Below the pieces are notes generated by a model. That model ran no database searches. It had not been told where the DNA came from and saw only the letters and a list, made by a program, of their open reading frames with translations. Shown one piece after another: positions 9,001 through 17,600 of a stretch of 45,834 nucleotides of DNA. A program made the position numbers and the translations under genes. The DNA is from a virus. Position 1 is the stretch's first letter; every line of letters begins with the position of its first letter. The DNA lies in the IMG/VR virus record IMGVR_UViG_3300009008_000072, positions 1 to 45,834 of that record; one strand, written 5' to 3'.

Positions 9001-10421
9001 CTGGCGCAGATCCTTATGTTGAGTTCACTTTTAATACCACCAAAGAAGGAGAAAATCAAACATACTCTTATGATGATCTCATGAGCGGCATGACTTTAGA
9101 ATATAGGAACTTTTACAACATAGAGGCCCAGACTTCTTCTGCGACAAACTTTCAGCACGCGATGTGCCTAAGTGCAAGTCTCGACCTTAAGTCGGGCTAT
9201 TTGGAGCCAACATTCGAAAGAGAGTATGAATCAGGTAACAACTTAACAAGAATTCCTGGTAATCTTAGGGTTGTTATACCCAAAGATTCTTCTTCAAAGC
9301 GCTGGGTAATACAATCAAAGTGGGAGACCCCGCTGCTGGATTTTGAAAATGTGCCGATGTCTGTTTTGGATTTATCAAATTCAACAGTAAATACTGCAGT
9401 TACAGACTCTCCATGGAAAACAGAAAATTGGTTAACGTATTTGACGCACTCTGTAAATACGGCAACAACCTATTTGACCGCTTCTAGAGGAATGTGGCAC
9501 CAAAGGGGCAAACTACCAGGTGAAAACAAGAAGGGATATTTCTTGTCGATCGCAGATGTTAAAAGATCTGACGGAGAATATCACCCCTCTTTAGCGAAAG
9601 CTGTAGGATTTTTACCAGAAGATCAAAAAACAAGCACACTTCGTATGGGAGCCATCGCTGAAGAAAAAGAAATAAGTGAAGCGGTGGTTGCAATACCGTA
9701 TTATTGTGATATACACGAAAATGTGCAATTTTTCAAACTCCAGGAAAAGCAAATTCAAGTAGCTGAAGAAGAAAATAGAAAAATTTTTGAAATGCCGGAA
9801 GGAGAGGGAAGAGAGAGAAGATTGAAAGAAGTGCGAAATCCGATAGCATTTCAGATGAGAATGATGAAAAAATATATTTTTCCTCCTCAGTTTGATTTTG
9901 TGCAATTTCCAAAAAAGGTCAGAAAAAAGGAAGCAGTAGCTATGTACGTTTTTGAATTCAACGCGAAGCTAACAAAGGAAGATCTTAAGAATATTTGGGA
10001 GAATACGTCCCCGACCTCCGCAGAATCAACAGCGATGCCCCAGCATTCCAATTCGGGTCTACGCGCGGGATCCACAATGGATACCCAATATGTTTCACAT
10101 ACACTGCATTCTTCTTTGGAAAACCCATTAGATCCTAGGTTTTTGAAAGAGGAGGTGCGATGGCTTGTTTTTAAAGTCAAATACCGAGCAGAAAAAGACT
10201 ATGCACAAGTAAAACTTAATTCATTATATCGTGGCATGGAAAATATGGACTTGATTTCTATGGACGCTTTGTCAGACTTGTCAACTTATAACTTAACGAG
10301 AGATTTGCAAGATATCCACTATTCTTACAATTGGCCGTATGACTTCTTTTCTTTAGTAGAGCTAGTTAAAGTAGAGGCAAAGGTAGATTTTGTAACGGCT
10401 AGAGATCCAGGTAAACCATAA
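15..10421 (+). CDS. Giant virion structural protein (tail/baseplate-adhesin type), 3468 residues
   Basis: This is a very long open frame with no internal stop. I do not recognise a named gene. The composition (Ser/Thr/Gly/Asn/Tyr-rich, beta-type, no signal peptide or membrane helix) and the neighbours point to a tail or baseplate component. Residues about 150-200 (TEINKRKGTEDSFRNLIRCF) resemble the 'KGTE...fr.li..fGI' stretch of contractile-tail baseplate proteins. Residues about 330-560 contain LamG/concanavalin-like segments. Residues about 1035-1075 are His-rich (NNHHDHYGDDHE, then PHRHES). Five insert-like beta modules lie near residues 732-876, 1081-1212, 1431-1565, 2346-2589 and 2797-2960. 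The C-terminal ~250 residues hold a charged, probably coiled-coil stretch, then a conserved-looking globular tail. The ATG at 15 follows AGGGTGAT, but the frame stays open to the left window edge, so an earlier start cannot be excluded. The next gene begins directly after the stop. Confidence 0.8.
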   Translation: MLPIHPKVENMLSTFKTKGQAWDIENTNNLFNTFPSFMLEEDRGRLYELIQIMSSQFDEIYTLIEHLPKLKRKGFKDVNVSGSASIRTKANSEVHNKTYCDPDYQTENTGGRFEDPTKVKLIPDGRGIFGGADLFSSFLDRDDREQYDYSLLQIRDFFIQNLYNTATEINKRKGTEDSFRNLIRCFGIDDKIIKLNIYADNFEYKVDESQLHTVSKQKSLNCGVTDHFNATVHHNTGSASYTRNYIAGSTPTNSGQGITLEGNVIFPKVDSEASPYYVSKDFETISIFGMHKAELLTENLKVDYSNPASFQVQAVRDIVRPNDVHFRLTSSAGLITELTSSVYQEIYDNKPWNLSIRIKPNSESLFGTLTGSVDKNYTLEFSGYNYDLDSLSETFQLTASLSSAVANAVLAANKRVYMGAHRNNMTGSTREKTDLRFVSLSYWQDYLESAELQAHARDFGNIGRLGLYKNIDVNAGALDNYDIRKNDALALHWNFEMHTASSDTGVMDILDISSGSLDTIGAFGHYGNIVGYQHPGKVQFANIPSKAIMQEFLSVSKFSYLENIHSSDQVQILDLDRTTFKRNEKPITFFYSFEKSMYAAISEEILKYFAGLIEFNNLIGEPVNKYRSDYKGLRVLAQRFFEKSQGDLDYDRFVEFYRWVDDSISKFIDQIKPYSARFSKKILNVVESHTLERNKYDHKFPTIEMKLNDPIAPILGINELLYDWEHGHAPLTTTVSSGTLAAATGKITIMGSSASLLDGGTVTITNTAGLEKVYIFDDDGDGATGTVDGSGRVRVQISGFSKDAMATQLKNAINHDNGHGDTITITGPGLEWSDDGILNFTQATAGSAGNVTITSTVSSGYFDPEGFSGGTGGSTSSRSEKDKCLWWKDRADRRHDIPAAASVDKDRERQRVARNTHASGSTYVLRKLSRPYKFGVTMQTGFRSGQNRKTNKNDEFYKSVSKFGSTANITLPAVDIIEDTYCNDIIDPNYKERFRIKSYTVGVDGYYDRDSDYSLPFSLFSSSAGSSFPSTKAGLIVTNNHHDHYGDDHEIPLQGPFTEAHVGGMPHRHESLAGTLSQARATIQVDTGELGTTTLILKNSGGTTHTITAAALGASNPSTATKINTDLIGNANDATVQMKVSLDAANAAGNIKMNVSTITNNSDGNPRIITLTQFDTGGHGNTPIAGTMVSGNKVLVNSLDPDSAHGELFFTGGNRIERLEAYEVRSDANSITIHPVPASDPRSYYFRDGLAKRPVNIANIKYTTGSAILGNYDRDYQVVLTNGRSLNNNDFVDNEGFSFSGSASTFINEIIDTSKPARTKTEHVIVNRFSNAGPETAADSNGGYSVDVESGEFSAYNTINYKNMNARRILSRLHIEKSEQFGLRSGSLNTLLDYTLTSSLDGPTEIRPSMATSVHMQNRNPHYYLDLPVRATMTIMTDTGTLSTNSLTLKNSDGTTHTISAAALGGGNPSTATQVNTDIVGNANDAATQIRASLAAAATAGSIDMIVSAVTNNSAGDPRVIALTQNHPGTTGNTEVAGSLVSSNKLIINNITAGGSHGELFFTGGANPGSYDYDNFVVYHQIPQNDIQYTWITASSTDTIKTFRGHTSNFTIPSSSGHQYPAEIQFLQKSDHASYWWMEPSTYSRIWGIAPGYASAEGENPPGYQQPVYTDFVGMNANIYEPVSSSINTLGYSSLEFSDTAKAGHTGLFVSINYTNQTFLDGNFVYGGQTSPGEESRVYGVGSHGYAWGNMILNALIQHRQGPYGWPSWKQLRGASHPIMRSHRKNNQYSIHFREGVPSTSPIVDYEYDISPRGSKIKDKSARYSSRVAKNYFDIPVTSKFDPFVMMNFSDSTLRFIEDMGSGTGDQVMENVLWWLTDVSTVFQPDSQMFENMYFAVRDTYTNAISTFSNPEIISALKIDEVTHQPMESMMAAYQDDSRADKPDAFHQINYLEAIYPREINTYTKNARNRENFVFHSWNSDRSKRENILIGSAISAYSDNSVIFPKIRPVIENYTETNSLFVDTLDYKNSGATIVQYITSSAWLLDSRKDFSKEPLSLTASYTSTNASFLANRDQGVRGEGELQNDYSIFGLGYNRIHGTPPPALVYNRRIPQPYGTYGADGYEEYLAGESKWEVNKDSSSPFYDKYTDYNEEIRLVGQNYSLVPEFKISDHIETIVKLSDQSTSREDFNTPLETLLSLTGGVYNTSHGTLAVGSNFYKTYSTSDFLKYFGTIQDSFEESNAPFAPGRLTLKCKGVMKFLPYRGFYPVERTAQIGEIFTKCYLQDYRYKSLNGSDVSDHLDKKMSGSLHHAIKPLMAPGVLYNSIKSGVAVDYPLFENDIRGTKAIGFININLLDASKTAWTANSISSAGTYPKIQMGLLEADGTTTTKTFHFFSDAVDNASESTHVKYVDVGQPPELAASLDRRSASRNTQVARQLSAKLVAAGFEVVDLNYLVETDYSVINTDGSISSGTNPPDRMPTALWSTGDPDFNIGVIPDPGEDSSGRAKAMYIPGVGLVSVPGVGGACIVFRQPYVGSSGNVALSVSDGVRDGSGQEASKIHFSANPGRGVTISGGHSINMRLGAGGSSGVGPGFLRELSTSPTSNSNLRSSLGQYFAGGVTGSFVNNTKDKGIPRIKAKAIKRVSFEDLLDVEGLLGIDLPDNEPHPSASFIYGNQYWYKTFDYPFKFGTANVEHSRESLGLGAFSSLSDYTTYKMAINNFTAETVNFFLKDQKLTSFKSKKINFISPPGVSYKMRVYLHNQDLVMYDRHSAFGPPVDAGDVVKEVRTATNAQVGNKASGNFTVSITDSGGSNHWTLDAQLNSTSNGGNEGKYPGITIPLYSGSSSTNISFLFYHDAANSMASNNTSVKYFINLEDGSGLKTNIEVAKELRIALSSAGFLVTNSDAAKIIFTQPVQGSGGNATLVSVDGGIASNVEADGVVKGLNDGGSHEGYVIAAGWSNPQGGSSASGVEYFTSGKQLFEGSHGFAPYVPPFLDPGADPYVEFTFNTTKEGENQTYSYDDLMSGMTLEYRNFYNIEAQTSSATNFQHAMCLSASLDLKSGYLEPTFEREYESGNNLTRIPGNLRVVIPKDSSSKRWVIQSKWETPLLDFENVPMSVLDLSNSTVNTAVTDSPWKTENWLTYLTHSVNTATTYLTASRGMWHQRGKLPGENKKGYFLSIADVKRSDGEYHPSLAKAVGFLPEDQKTSTLRMGAIAEEKEISEAVVAIPYYCDIHENVQFFKLQEKQIQVAEEENRKIFEMPEGEGRERRLKEVRNPIAFQMRMMKKYIFPPQFDFVQFPKKVRKKEAVAMYVFEFNAKLTKEDLKNIWENTSPTSAESTAMPQHSNSGLRAGSTMDTQYVSHTLHSSLENPLDPRFLKEEVRWLVFKVKYRAEKDYAQVKLNSLYRGMENMDLISMDALSDLSTYNLTRDLQDIHYSYNWPYDFFSLVELVKVEAKVDFVTARDPGKP
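2208..2640 (+). repeat. Inserted beta module A within the giant structural protein
   Basis: Residues about 732-876 of the 3468-residue protein. Features are a Gly/Ala/Thr/Ser-rich start, a strand reading VYIFDDDGDG, a helix-like MATQLKNAIN, a strand ending NFTQATAGSAGNVTIT, and a GG-rich exit. The flanks (ELLYDWEHGHAPL before, CLWWKDRADRRHD after) look like a single interrupted domain. It shares the pattern 'A..L..AIN ... LTQ...G..GN..I' with the other modules in this window. Confidence 0.6.
3255..3653 (+). repeat. Inserted beta module B within the giant structural protein
   Basis: Residues about 1081-1212. It reads ATIQVDTGELGTTTLILKNS at its start and HGELFFTGG at its end. It is the closest relative of module C downstream: aligned by eye, more than half of the positions match, including STAT, GNAND and HGELFFTGG. 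The module separates a His-rich GGMPHRHES segment from RIERLEAYEVRSD. Confidence 0.7.
4305..4706 (+). repeat. Inserted beta module C within the giant structural protein
   Basis: Residues about 1431-1565. It is a paralogue of module B with the same order of blocks: LTLKNSDGTTHTISAAALGG, NPSTAT, GNANDA, VTNNSAGDPRVIALTQ, GNTEVAGS, HGELFFTGG. The conserved ends of B and C, with unrelated sequence on either side, define the module limits well. Confidence 0.7.
7050..7780 (+). repeat. Inserted beta module D (longer variant) within the giant structural protein
   Basis: Residues about 2346-2589. Blocks are a strand ending TTTKTFHFFSD, VKYVDVG, a helix VARQLSAKLVAAGFEVVDL, and IVFRQPYVGSSGNVALSVSD. 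This matches the order strand, helix A..L..AL..AGF, strand with QP..GS.GN seen in module E. It carries extra Gly/Pro-rich sequence between the helix and the last strand. Confidence 0.55.
8403..8895 (+). repeat. Inserted beta module E within the giant structural protein
   Basis: Residues about 2797-2960. Blocks are NISFLFYHDAANS, SVKYFINLEDG, the helix EVAKELRIALSSAGFLVTNS, and IIFTQPVQGSGGNATLVSVD. It is most like module D. It separates MYDRHSAFGPPVDAG from HGFAPYVPPFLDPG, which read as two halves of one domain. Confidence 0.55.
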
Positions 10422-11243
10422 ATGGCTTTTATTAACAAAAAAGAAGAAGTAATACAGATAAAGTTAACACAGTTTGGAAAAACGCAGCTAGCAAAGGGTC
10501 GATTCCGCCCACACTATTATGCTTTTTTTGATGACGACATTATTTATGATGCTTCCCACGCCGGAGTTGTGGAGGATCAGAACGATATAATAACGAGAAT
10601 TAAAGAGTCTCCTAGACTTGACCTACAACACGTAACAAAGGGAGTAGAGCTTAATTACTTGACTGGGTCAGATTTAATAGAAAAGGGAGAGAGAGACCTT
10701 TACGAGCCGCTAGATGAATTTCAAGAGACTGAAGAGAGGGATAGAATTCTAAATAGAATATTGGGATCCTCTCATCATGGCACCCAAGAGGCGCCCTATT
10801 ATACTCTAGACGCTCTGGGGGGGGCGATTATAAAAAACGAAAACTTGCAAGTAACTTTTAGTACAGGTTCGGGAGAGTCTAAAATACCACAAATAGAATT
10901 TAGGCCAGAGTATGTGATATTTAGCGATAATAGAAGAAAGAGGGATCCGATTCAGGATCTTGAAACCTTTGTAGACCTTTTATCTGAAAATATAGAATTT
11001 TTAGACGGAACGACACTTCACATAGAAAAGGAAGATCTTGTTCTTGGTCTAACAGAAAGTAACGCACCTTTCATAAAGGATACTTTTGAATATCAGCTTT
11101 ATGAAATAAACAAAGAGCAGGGTGAAGAAAAGTTAGTCCCAATTGAGGACGACGGTCAGCTTTTCGAGATAAGGAAAGACAAAAAAATATCTAACTATGA
11201 AAAGCATAAAAAAGGGCTTGTTAAGGGCTTTTTCAACACATAG
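10422..11243 (+). CDS. Virion structural protein, paralogous N-terminus with the gene at 17940
   Basis: 273 residues, starting one base after the stop of the giant gene and apparently translationally coupled. The first ~45 residues (MAFINKKEEVIQIKLTQFGK, then LAKGRFRPHYYAFFDDDIIY) match the start of the protein at 17940 (MAFLDNSGDILLDAVLTDAG, then MARGEFKITKFSLGDEEINY). Both follow the pattern MAF...I...LT..G...A.G.F.......DD.I.Y. The rest is acidic, with no recognised domain, membrane segment or catalytic motif. I infer a baseplate or tail protein from position and paralogy. No precise function can be assigned. Confidence 0.75.
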   Translation: MAFINKKEEVIQIKLTQFGKTQLAKGRFRPHYYAFFDDDIIYDASHAGVVEDQNDIITRIKESPRLDLQHVTKGVELNYLTGSDLIEKGERDLYEPLDEFQETEERDRILNRILGSSHHGTQEAPYYTLDALGGAIIKNENLQVTFSTGSGESKIPQIEFRPEYVIFSDNRRKRDPIQDLETFVDLLSENIEFLDGTTLHIEKEDLVLGLTESNAPFIKDTFEYQLYEINKEQGEEKLVPIEDDGQLFEIRKDKKISNYEKHKKGLVKGFFNT

Positions 11244-11260
11244 GAGAAATAACTGATTTT

Positions 11261-14200
11261 ATGTTAGAATACGCAAAAACACCCACCATTTTGACAAAAA
11301 GAATAATAGTTACGCCAAGAAGCGTCCCTGTTGATCCGCTAGGCGCTGAACCCGCTCGAAACCTAGCAATAGACGTAGACTTTTTAATAAGAGAGGCTAG
11401 AGATTATTCGTGGTTTAGGATACCGGAGTTTAAAAAATACATAAACCTTTATGTCTTAGAGGTCCGTGGTTCAACAGGATATGCTCAGAATCTTTATAGT
11501 ATGCTTTACGACACATCACGAAGATGGGGTGCTTTAAAGGATTGGCTGATAACAACCCACCACATTCCAAGAGAGGTGGCAGAGTCTCAACACTCTATTG
11601 AAGGAATATTTCAATCTCTTATGGCCTATAGCGATGAAAGGTTGGGGGTTACGTGCCACACATACAGCCTGAACGATGTCATAGACCAACACTCTACAAC
11701 GCTAACTATGCAAGCTCAGAGTGACCTAGATCTAAATTCAGGTACGGGGGTTTCGGGAGCAGAACCGTTTGATTATCTTTTTAGTAAAGAATACAAAATC
11801 AGTAAAGACATTCAAAATTTATCATTTATATGTTTTTCCCACGTGGATGTCGAACAAATGTTAGAAGACTTCTCAATAGATCCAACGATTTATCCATCTG
11901 CGATAGATGAAATTCATCAAGTTGGTGGGATAACAACTATGGATGTAGTCTTTGAAGAGGGAAAAGTCCCCACACAAAGCCTTATATATGTCCACCGCGA
12001 GGATGAAACAAAGATTTGGAATGGCCCCACTCACTATCACCCCCCAAACAGCCCCTCTCCGGATGGATACGTTGGGTGGATGGGTGGAGTTTCTCATGTA
12101 TCTCCGGGACCTAAACCGAAGTTAAAGCAGATAGGAGTCAGAAATACGAAAGTTAAATACGATGCTGACCCGGTTTCGATTGATTATTTCGGCGGCGACC
12201 CGGGCTATGGTGCACCAATCGCAAATTATCCTATAAGTGTTGGTAATTATGACTTTTCGACAATTGAGAGATCAATTGATATGATTTCTCGCATGACGAG
12301 AGATACAAACGATAGCTCTATAAGACAAAAATTTGAGGAGATCCTAGAAAAACACAGAGGAGACAACGTGATAGATGGTTTTATGGAAATAAGTAGAGAC
12401 CTTCAGGGATCAGCAAAAATGGTTTTTTCGTTTGACTATCTCAATGTGATAAAGCAGAATTCAAAATATGGTTATTTTTTAGATTTTGTTCCCCCTGGCG
12501 TTAAAGCGGCTATGTTAACTAGCAGTCAAATACTTAGCCTTAAGGTTGTGAGGAAAAGGGTGAGCAATTATCCTACTGGAATAGGGTATTTTGGAGAAAA
12601 CGACTATAAACCTATGGATACTGATGATGTGCCTCATTTGGTTGTCGAAACTGCAGACTCAAGCGACCCGGTTTGGAATCACAAATTGATCACAAAAGCA
12701 CAACGAGATAAGAGACAAGAAAGAGTAATAGCAAAGATTGAGGAGTGCGCCATAAGCTTGCCAGACGAGCCAACCCCGGAGACTTTTAGGCACTTTGTCC
12801 TGAGGGACTATGACTTTTCTAGAGTTAATGCAGGGGTTTATACTTACCAGATTCACTTAATCATAAAAGACGGGATAGAGGAGACCCTAAGAGAACTGCT
12901 TTCCAACGCCCGGAAAGCAGCAAACGAATTGTCGGATTTTATACAGATTGCAAGAATACCAAAAATAAAATATAAGAATTCCGAGGATCGATATTATGAC
13001 TATCATGTCGATAGGGGTGGCGCTTTTGATGTTTATAGGCTTAGTGACTCAAGAGTTGGGGAGTCTTCTGGTCATTACGATTATGAGAAGAAAGTTTTTA
13101 CTGAGGAGTTTAGAGAACAGGATGATGTTATCTCAAAGTTGGAAAATGCAATAGATATATATACTTTGATAAGAACTATTTTCGCTTATATTTCTGGTAC
13201 TGGAGAATCTTTGGATTGGAACTTGGTGTCGCATCATATAGAGGTTAACACAAGTCCTCTTATGAATGGTACTTTAGAATCTTGTGAAATATTTTACCAG
13301 AGATTTCGAGATATTGTCGCCTTCTTATCTTCTACGTTGGGAGAAAAACTTGAACCAAACTCGACCATTTCGGAGAACCCGACCGCGGCCTTTAATGCAA
13401 GGTTGAATTCCTATAAACCCCCAGCACACATTGAGGTTTGCAAGGACTATAAGGCTTACATAAATGCTGTAAAACGCCCAGTTACTCGTTCTTATTTTGG
13501 GCCCCTCACTATGTTCACAGCTTTAGCTGACATTGTTGAAAAACTACAGCTAGATAGGAATATATACTCTCTGCCGCTAAGTTTTTACGACGGACCAGGA
13601 ACCATAGTATTCCCGGATGCATATTTGCTTTCCGGCCCATCGACATCATCGAGCTCCACCACAATGCCCGCTTCGGAAAGTTATTTTGATGATCCTCGCC
13701 GCGGCAGCAAATACAACCAGGGAGCAAAAGAATACTATAAGAAAAATACGATCCTTGCGTCAAGGATGCTGTACAGCAAGCCCATAGAAGAACTGGCTCC
13801 TATAAAGTTTGGTCTTGATAGGCTCACAAAGCGCGCCGCCGCGTCCTCAATTGGTGGCATGTCGGGCATTTATACAAAAACTTTTGACGCTACTGGTTTT
13901 GTTGGCTATATAGAGGGTCTAAGTGTCGGGGCGCTGGGTTTTGGTACTGGTATGGTGTTCCAAAATCTTGTCGACCCTTCTCCGAAGAACACACTTACGC
14001 ATGAAAATTTCAATAAATTGTTGTGTGGGGCTTTGTACGTTTTGGACTCGGCAAAAGATTATAGAAAATTTATAAGAAACATAATTAAAGAAAGAAATTA
14101 TTTGGTTAAAAATGATGGACTAATGAAGTATATTGATGTTTTAAAAAACTATAGAACGTTTGCCGGAAATGTTACAAAAGGTCCGTACGACACCTCTAAA

Positions 14201-14638
14201 AGATATTTAGAATCTTCTTCTATGGCTGAGCACAAAGAGGCAAACAAGTTTAAAGAAAAGTTCGAAGAACTAGAAGCAGCTGGCATACGTGACCCAAACG
14301 CTTTTGATATAAAAAGCAAATATCTCTTGGGCTCTCCTATGGAATTAGTGATGAGGACAAGGATATCTTCCTTAAATACGGGCGGTCCCCGTTCGAGCAA
14401 CAAGTCTTCTGCAACCGGGTTTAGGGCGTTTTTGCAAAATTCGAGACCCTCTGAGCCGGCAGAGTCGGCACTCTCTATGTTGAATCGAGCTTCTAGAAGG
14501 TCCCGCTCAGGGCAAACTGTCCGCCGAATAAAGGTTCTCACCCTAGAGCCGGTAATCTCACCCACATCATCAGTTGGTAAAACTTTTGAAGAGAATGATT
14601 TTGATACGGCAGATACAACAATGTTGGTGGAATTTTAA
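11261..14638 (+). CDS. Large virion structural protein of unknown function, 1125 residues
   Basis: 1125 residues with no recognised enzymatic motif, signal peptide or membrane span. The N-terminal part (about 30-110) is alpha/beta with many aromatic residues. The C-terminal ~100 residues are basic and Ser-rich (NRASRRSRSGQTVRRIK near residues 1080-1095). A GAGG-type SD lies 14 bases before the ATG, a long spacing. No better start exists in frame, so expression may rely on coupling to the upstream gene. The next gene begins directly at its stop (TAA then ATG). It lies among tail-type genes and is most likely a baseplate or tail structural protein, an inference from position and size only. Confidence 0.7.
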   Translation: MLEYAKTPTILTKRIIVTPRSVPVDPLGAEPARNLAIDVDFLIREARDYSWFRIPEFKKYINLYVLEVRGSTGYAQNLYSMLYDTSRRWGALKDWLITTHHIPREVAESQHSIEGIFQSLMAYSDERLGVTCHTYSLNDVIDQHSTTLTMQAQSDLDLNSGTGVSGAEPFDYLFSKEYKISKDIQNLSFICFSHVDVEQMLEDFSIDPTIYPSAIDEIHQVGGITTMDVVFEEGKVPTQSLIYVHREDETKIWNGPTHYHPPNSPSPDGYVGWMGGVSHVSPGPKPKLKQIGVRNTKVKYDADPVSIDYFGGDPGYGAPIANYPISVGNYDFSTIERSIDMISRMTRDTNDSSIRQKFEEILEKHRGDNVIDGFMEISRDLQGSAKMVFSFDYLNVIKQNSKYGYFLDFVPPGVKAAMLTSSQILSLKVVRKRVSNYPTGIGYFGENDYKPMDTDDVPHLVVETADSSDPVWNHKLITKAQRDKRQERVIAKIEECAISLPDEPTPETFRHFVLRDYDFSRVNAGVYTYQIHLIIKDGIEETLRELLSNARKAANELSDFIQIARIPKIKYKNSEDRYYDYHVDRGGAFDVYRLSDSRVGESSGHYDYEKKVFTEEFREQDDVISKLENAIDIYTLIRTIFAYISGTGESLDWNLVSHHIEVNTSPLMNGTLESCEIFYQRFRDIVAFLSSTLGEKLEPNSTISENPTAAFNARLNSYKPPAHIEVCKDYKAYINAVKRPVTRSYFGPLTMFTALADIVEKLQLDRNIYSLPLSFYDGPGTIVFPDAYLLSGPSTSSSSTTMPASESYFDDPRRGSKYNQGAKEYYKKNTILASRMLYSKPIEELAPIKFGLDRLTKRAAASSIGGMSGIYTKTFDATGFVGYIEGLSVGALGFGTGMVFQNLVDPSPKNTLTHENFNKLLCGALYVLDSAKDYRKFIRNIIKERNYLVKNDGLMKYIDVLKNYRTFAGNVTKGPYDTSKRYLESSSMAEHKEANKFKEKFEELEAAGIRDPNAFDIKSKYLLGSPMELVMRTRISSLNTGGPRSSNKSSATGFRAFLQNSRPSEPAESALSMLNRASRRSRSGQTVRRIKVLTLEPVISPTSSVGKTFEENDFDTADTTMLVEF

Positions 14639-17600
14639 ATGGCTAATATTTATGAATTATTAAAAAAAGAGAAGGAGAAGGCAGAAATAATAAAAAACTC
14701 TCCAACAACTCTAGGCGCATCTGAAGGTGCTTTAACAGTTGGTAAGAATGTGGAGAATCTTTTGTTGCCGCCTTCGTCAGGGCCTTTTTGTGAAGGGTAT
14801 CCACCACGCCCAGCACCCCCAGATGGTAGTAATATACGCAAGAAACATAAATCTGAAGATGCTAGTCACGGACTAAGTATATATAGTGATCCAAATCAGC
14901 CAGATCTCTCTGTCCAGCGTCAACATCTTCCTGTATATTTGTATCCTTTGGAGACGATTGATTCCCCCCAGACTTCAAGCACGAGAAACAAGCTACTAAT
15001 TAATGAAGGTCTTTTCTGCCCACTTCCAGACGAAAACAACATAAAGGAGTTTGTCAGTTCTCTCGATGGCGACGTTGTCCGCCGCAGAGACCCACTAGCA
15101 ATAGTTCAACACTTGGGAAGACTAAGAAATGATATGGAAGAAGATTCGGCACCCCTTCGTGCTGACATTTTTCGTATTTGCTGCGGCCGTCACTGGACCT
15201 ATCGCAATCCAGGGCCAAGTAGAGAGGGTCACGAGCTGTTGTTTTCTGAGTATATTTTATCGCAGCCGACATTAGAGCATGAAATTAACTTTGTTGTAAG
15301 TTTTTTAGATGCTACTTTTCAAGGCTATGACGCACCGAATCAGCAATACAGCGAAAGGCTTCTTATAAATTTAAATGGGTTTGAGGGTGTTCTTGGTGAT
15401 CCGTCCGCATTCAAGCCAGCAAGAATCGCCAATCTTGCGACAATCGACATTTCCGATAAACTTAGAAAGATGGTGCCAGAACACAAGCTATATGCTCTAT
15501 ATTTTTATGGTAAAAAGCCAGTAAGTAATTTTTCGGTACCTTCCTCAGAGTTTACTGGCCCTCTAGCAGAAATACCAGGCGGAGTCCCGGTAAAACCCTT
15601 TGTTGATAAGTTGGGGCTTTTTCCTGTTCTTGGTCTGAGTAATATTTATTATGATTTTGTTCATAGTACGGAAATACCATTTTATCAGAACGAGGCTAGT
15701 TTGCTTGGGTACAATCAGTTTTCCACAATTGATATAAGGGTGGTGACAAATTCGACCTTTTATAAGAGAGAATCTCATTGGGCCACATACAAGAATATTT
15801 ATCGCACCCACGAACAGCTGAGAAAATCTGAAAACTCTAAACTGGAATTTAGAAACAAAGAACCGTGTAACGTGGAGGACAATATATTACTTTTCCCATC
15901 AGCGCAGGTAGAGAGTTTTGAAGAGGTGGCGAAAAAGACATCAATGTATTTTCCACAACACGTTGAGTTTGACATACACACCCAACAGGGTTCCGCATTT
16001 GCTGCCATGGCTTCGCTAACAAGAATGGATAAATACTTTCTTGATCTCATAGCAAACCCAAGAGGGATATACGACAAACACAGAATAAGAGAACCATATC
16101 GCGAAACCATGGACGAAGAAACTCAGAATTCAGAGAAGGCAAGCCTGAATGATAGATTTATTTCAGACCCTAAGATGCTGGACACTTATGATATAATATC
16201 CTTTATATCAGAAATGGATAAAGACGTGATTGAGCAGGTATATGAAAGAAAAGATATGTTTCCTATGGGCCTTAATCCTCCTCGAAGAAGTGAGTTCTCT
16301 TTAGGAGAAGAAGAGGAAGAGAACGCAACGTTGGATGGTTTTTGGGATCTTATTAATAAGAATGTTTTCGTTTCAAAATTATATAAGTTTATAACGCCAG
16401 AAAAGATTAGGAGATTTAAAGACATCTGGAATGGAGAGTTAGCTTATTCTGAGACTGTGGCTTATAAGGTTTGTAAGTATGATTTTCATGAAGATGGTCT
16501 CCCAAACTCAACACCTTTGCAGGAGTTTGTTTTTTTTGATAATGAGAATATAACTAATTTTAAGTTTATAGACAACCAGGTTCTTTACGGCGAGAAATAC
16601 CACTATAGAATATTTGCCTACAATATCGTGATAGGTTCGGAATATAAGTATGAAGGGTCGTATAATAAAAATCATGGCAAGTATGAGATAGACGGATTCA
16701 GGGATAGAAGAACAAACGTCACAGTGACCACAAAACCAAAAATAGTATTAGTTCAAGTGCCTTATTTTGAGAAAACTTTAGAAACTCGCGACAGGCCACC
16801 GATGTTTCCAGACGTTTCTTTTCTGCCTTACAAGGGGATAGATACCGAGGTAGGCATTGTTTTGACTACGAATTATGGAGAGTATAATTCGGTCCCTGTA
16901 AAAGTGCTGGACACTGATGAGCAGATTATCGAGAGAATGGTTTTGGCCTCAAATCCTGATATTGACGGACGGATTCTATACAAAGGAGACAGTCCACCAT
17001 CTGCATATCAGATTTTTAGACTGGAAGATCCGCCTGATTCGTATTCTGATTTCGCTCGAGCAAAGATATATAATGTAACTTATCCTAGGAACATAAGGAA
17101 TGAGAGAATTTTTAACTTACCACAAGAGACATACATAAAGGGTAAGGGGTTGATACACGATAACCAGATAGAACCAAATAAAGATTATTATTATATGTTT
17201 CGCTCATCTGATCCCGCCGGCATTTCAAACCCTTCTAGGGTATTTAAAATAAGGCTGATATCCTATGAAGATGGGGTCTATCTAGATGTAAAGCCCCACT
17301 CATTCAGTAAAAGAAAGAAAATGATAAAGGGAGACTTGTCGCAATTTTTAGAAATAGAGCCATCAGCAATGCAAAGCTCTTATGCACTTAATCTTAATTC
17401 AGACCCTAGGGAAGCTTACAAGAGCTGCCCCCCTGCAGGAGAGATCAGGCTTGGCTTGAGCGAAAGTTCAATATGGGGGAAGTATTACAAACTTAGAATA
17501 AGGTCAAAGGTTACTGGAAAGGTTTTGGACGTTAATTTTAAATTTAATTACAAGATCCACGAAAATCTTGAAACAGCTGAGCCTGATGGTTATACACCTG

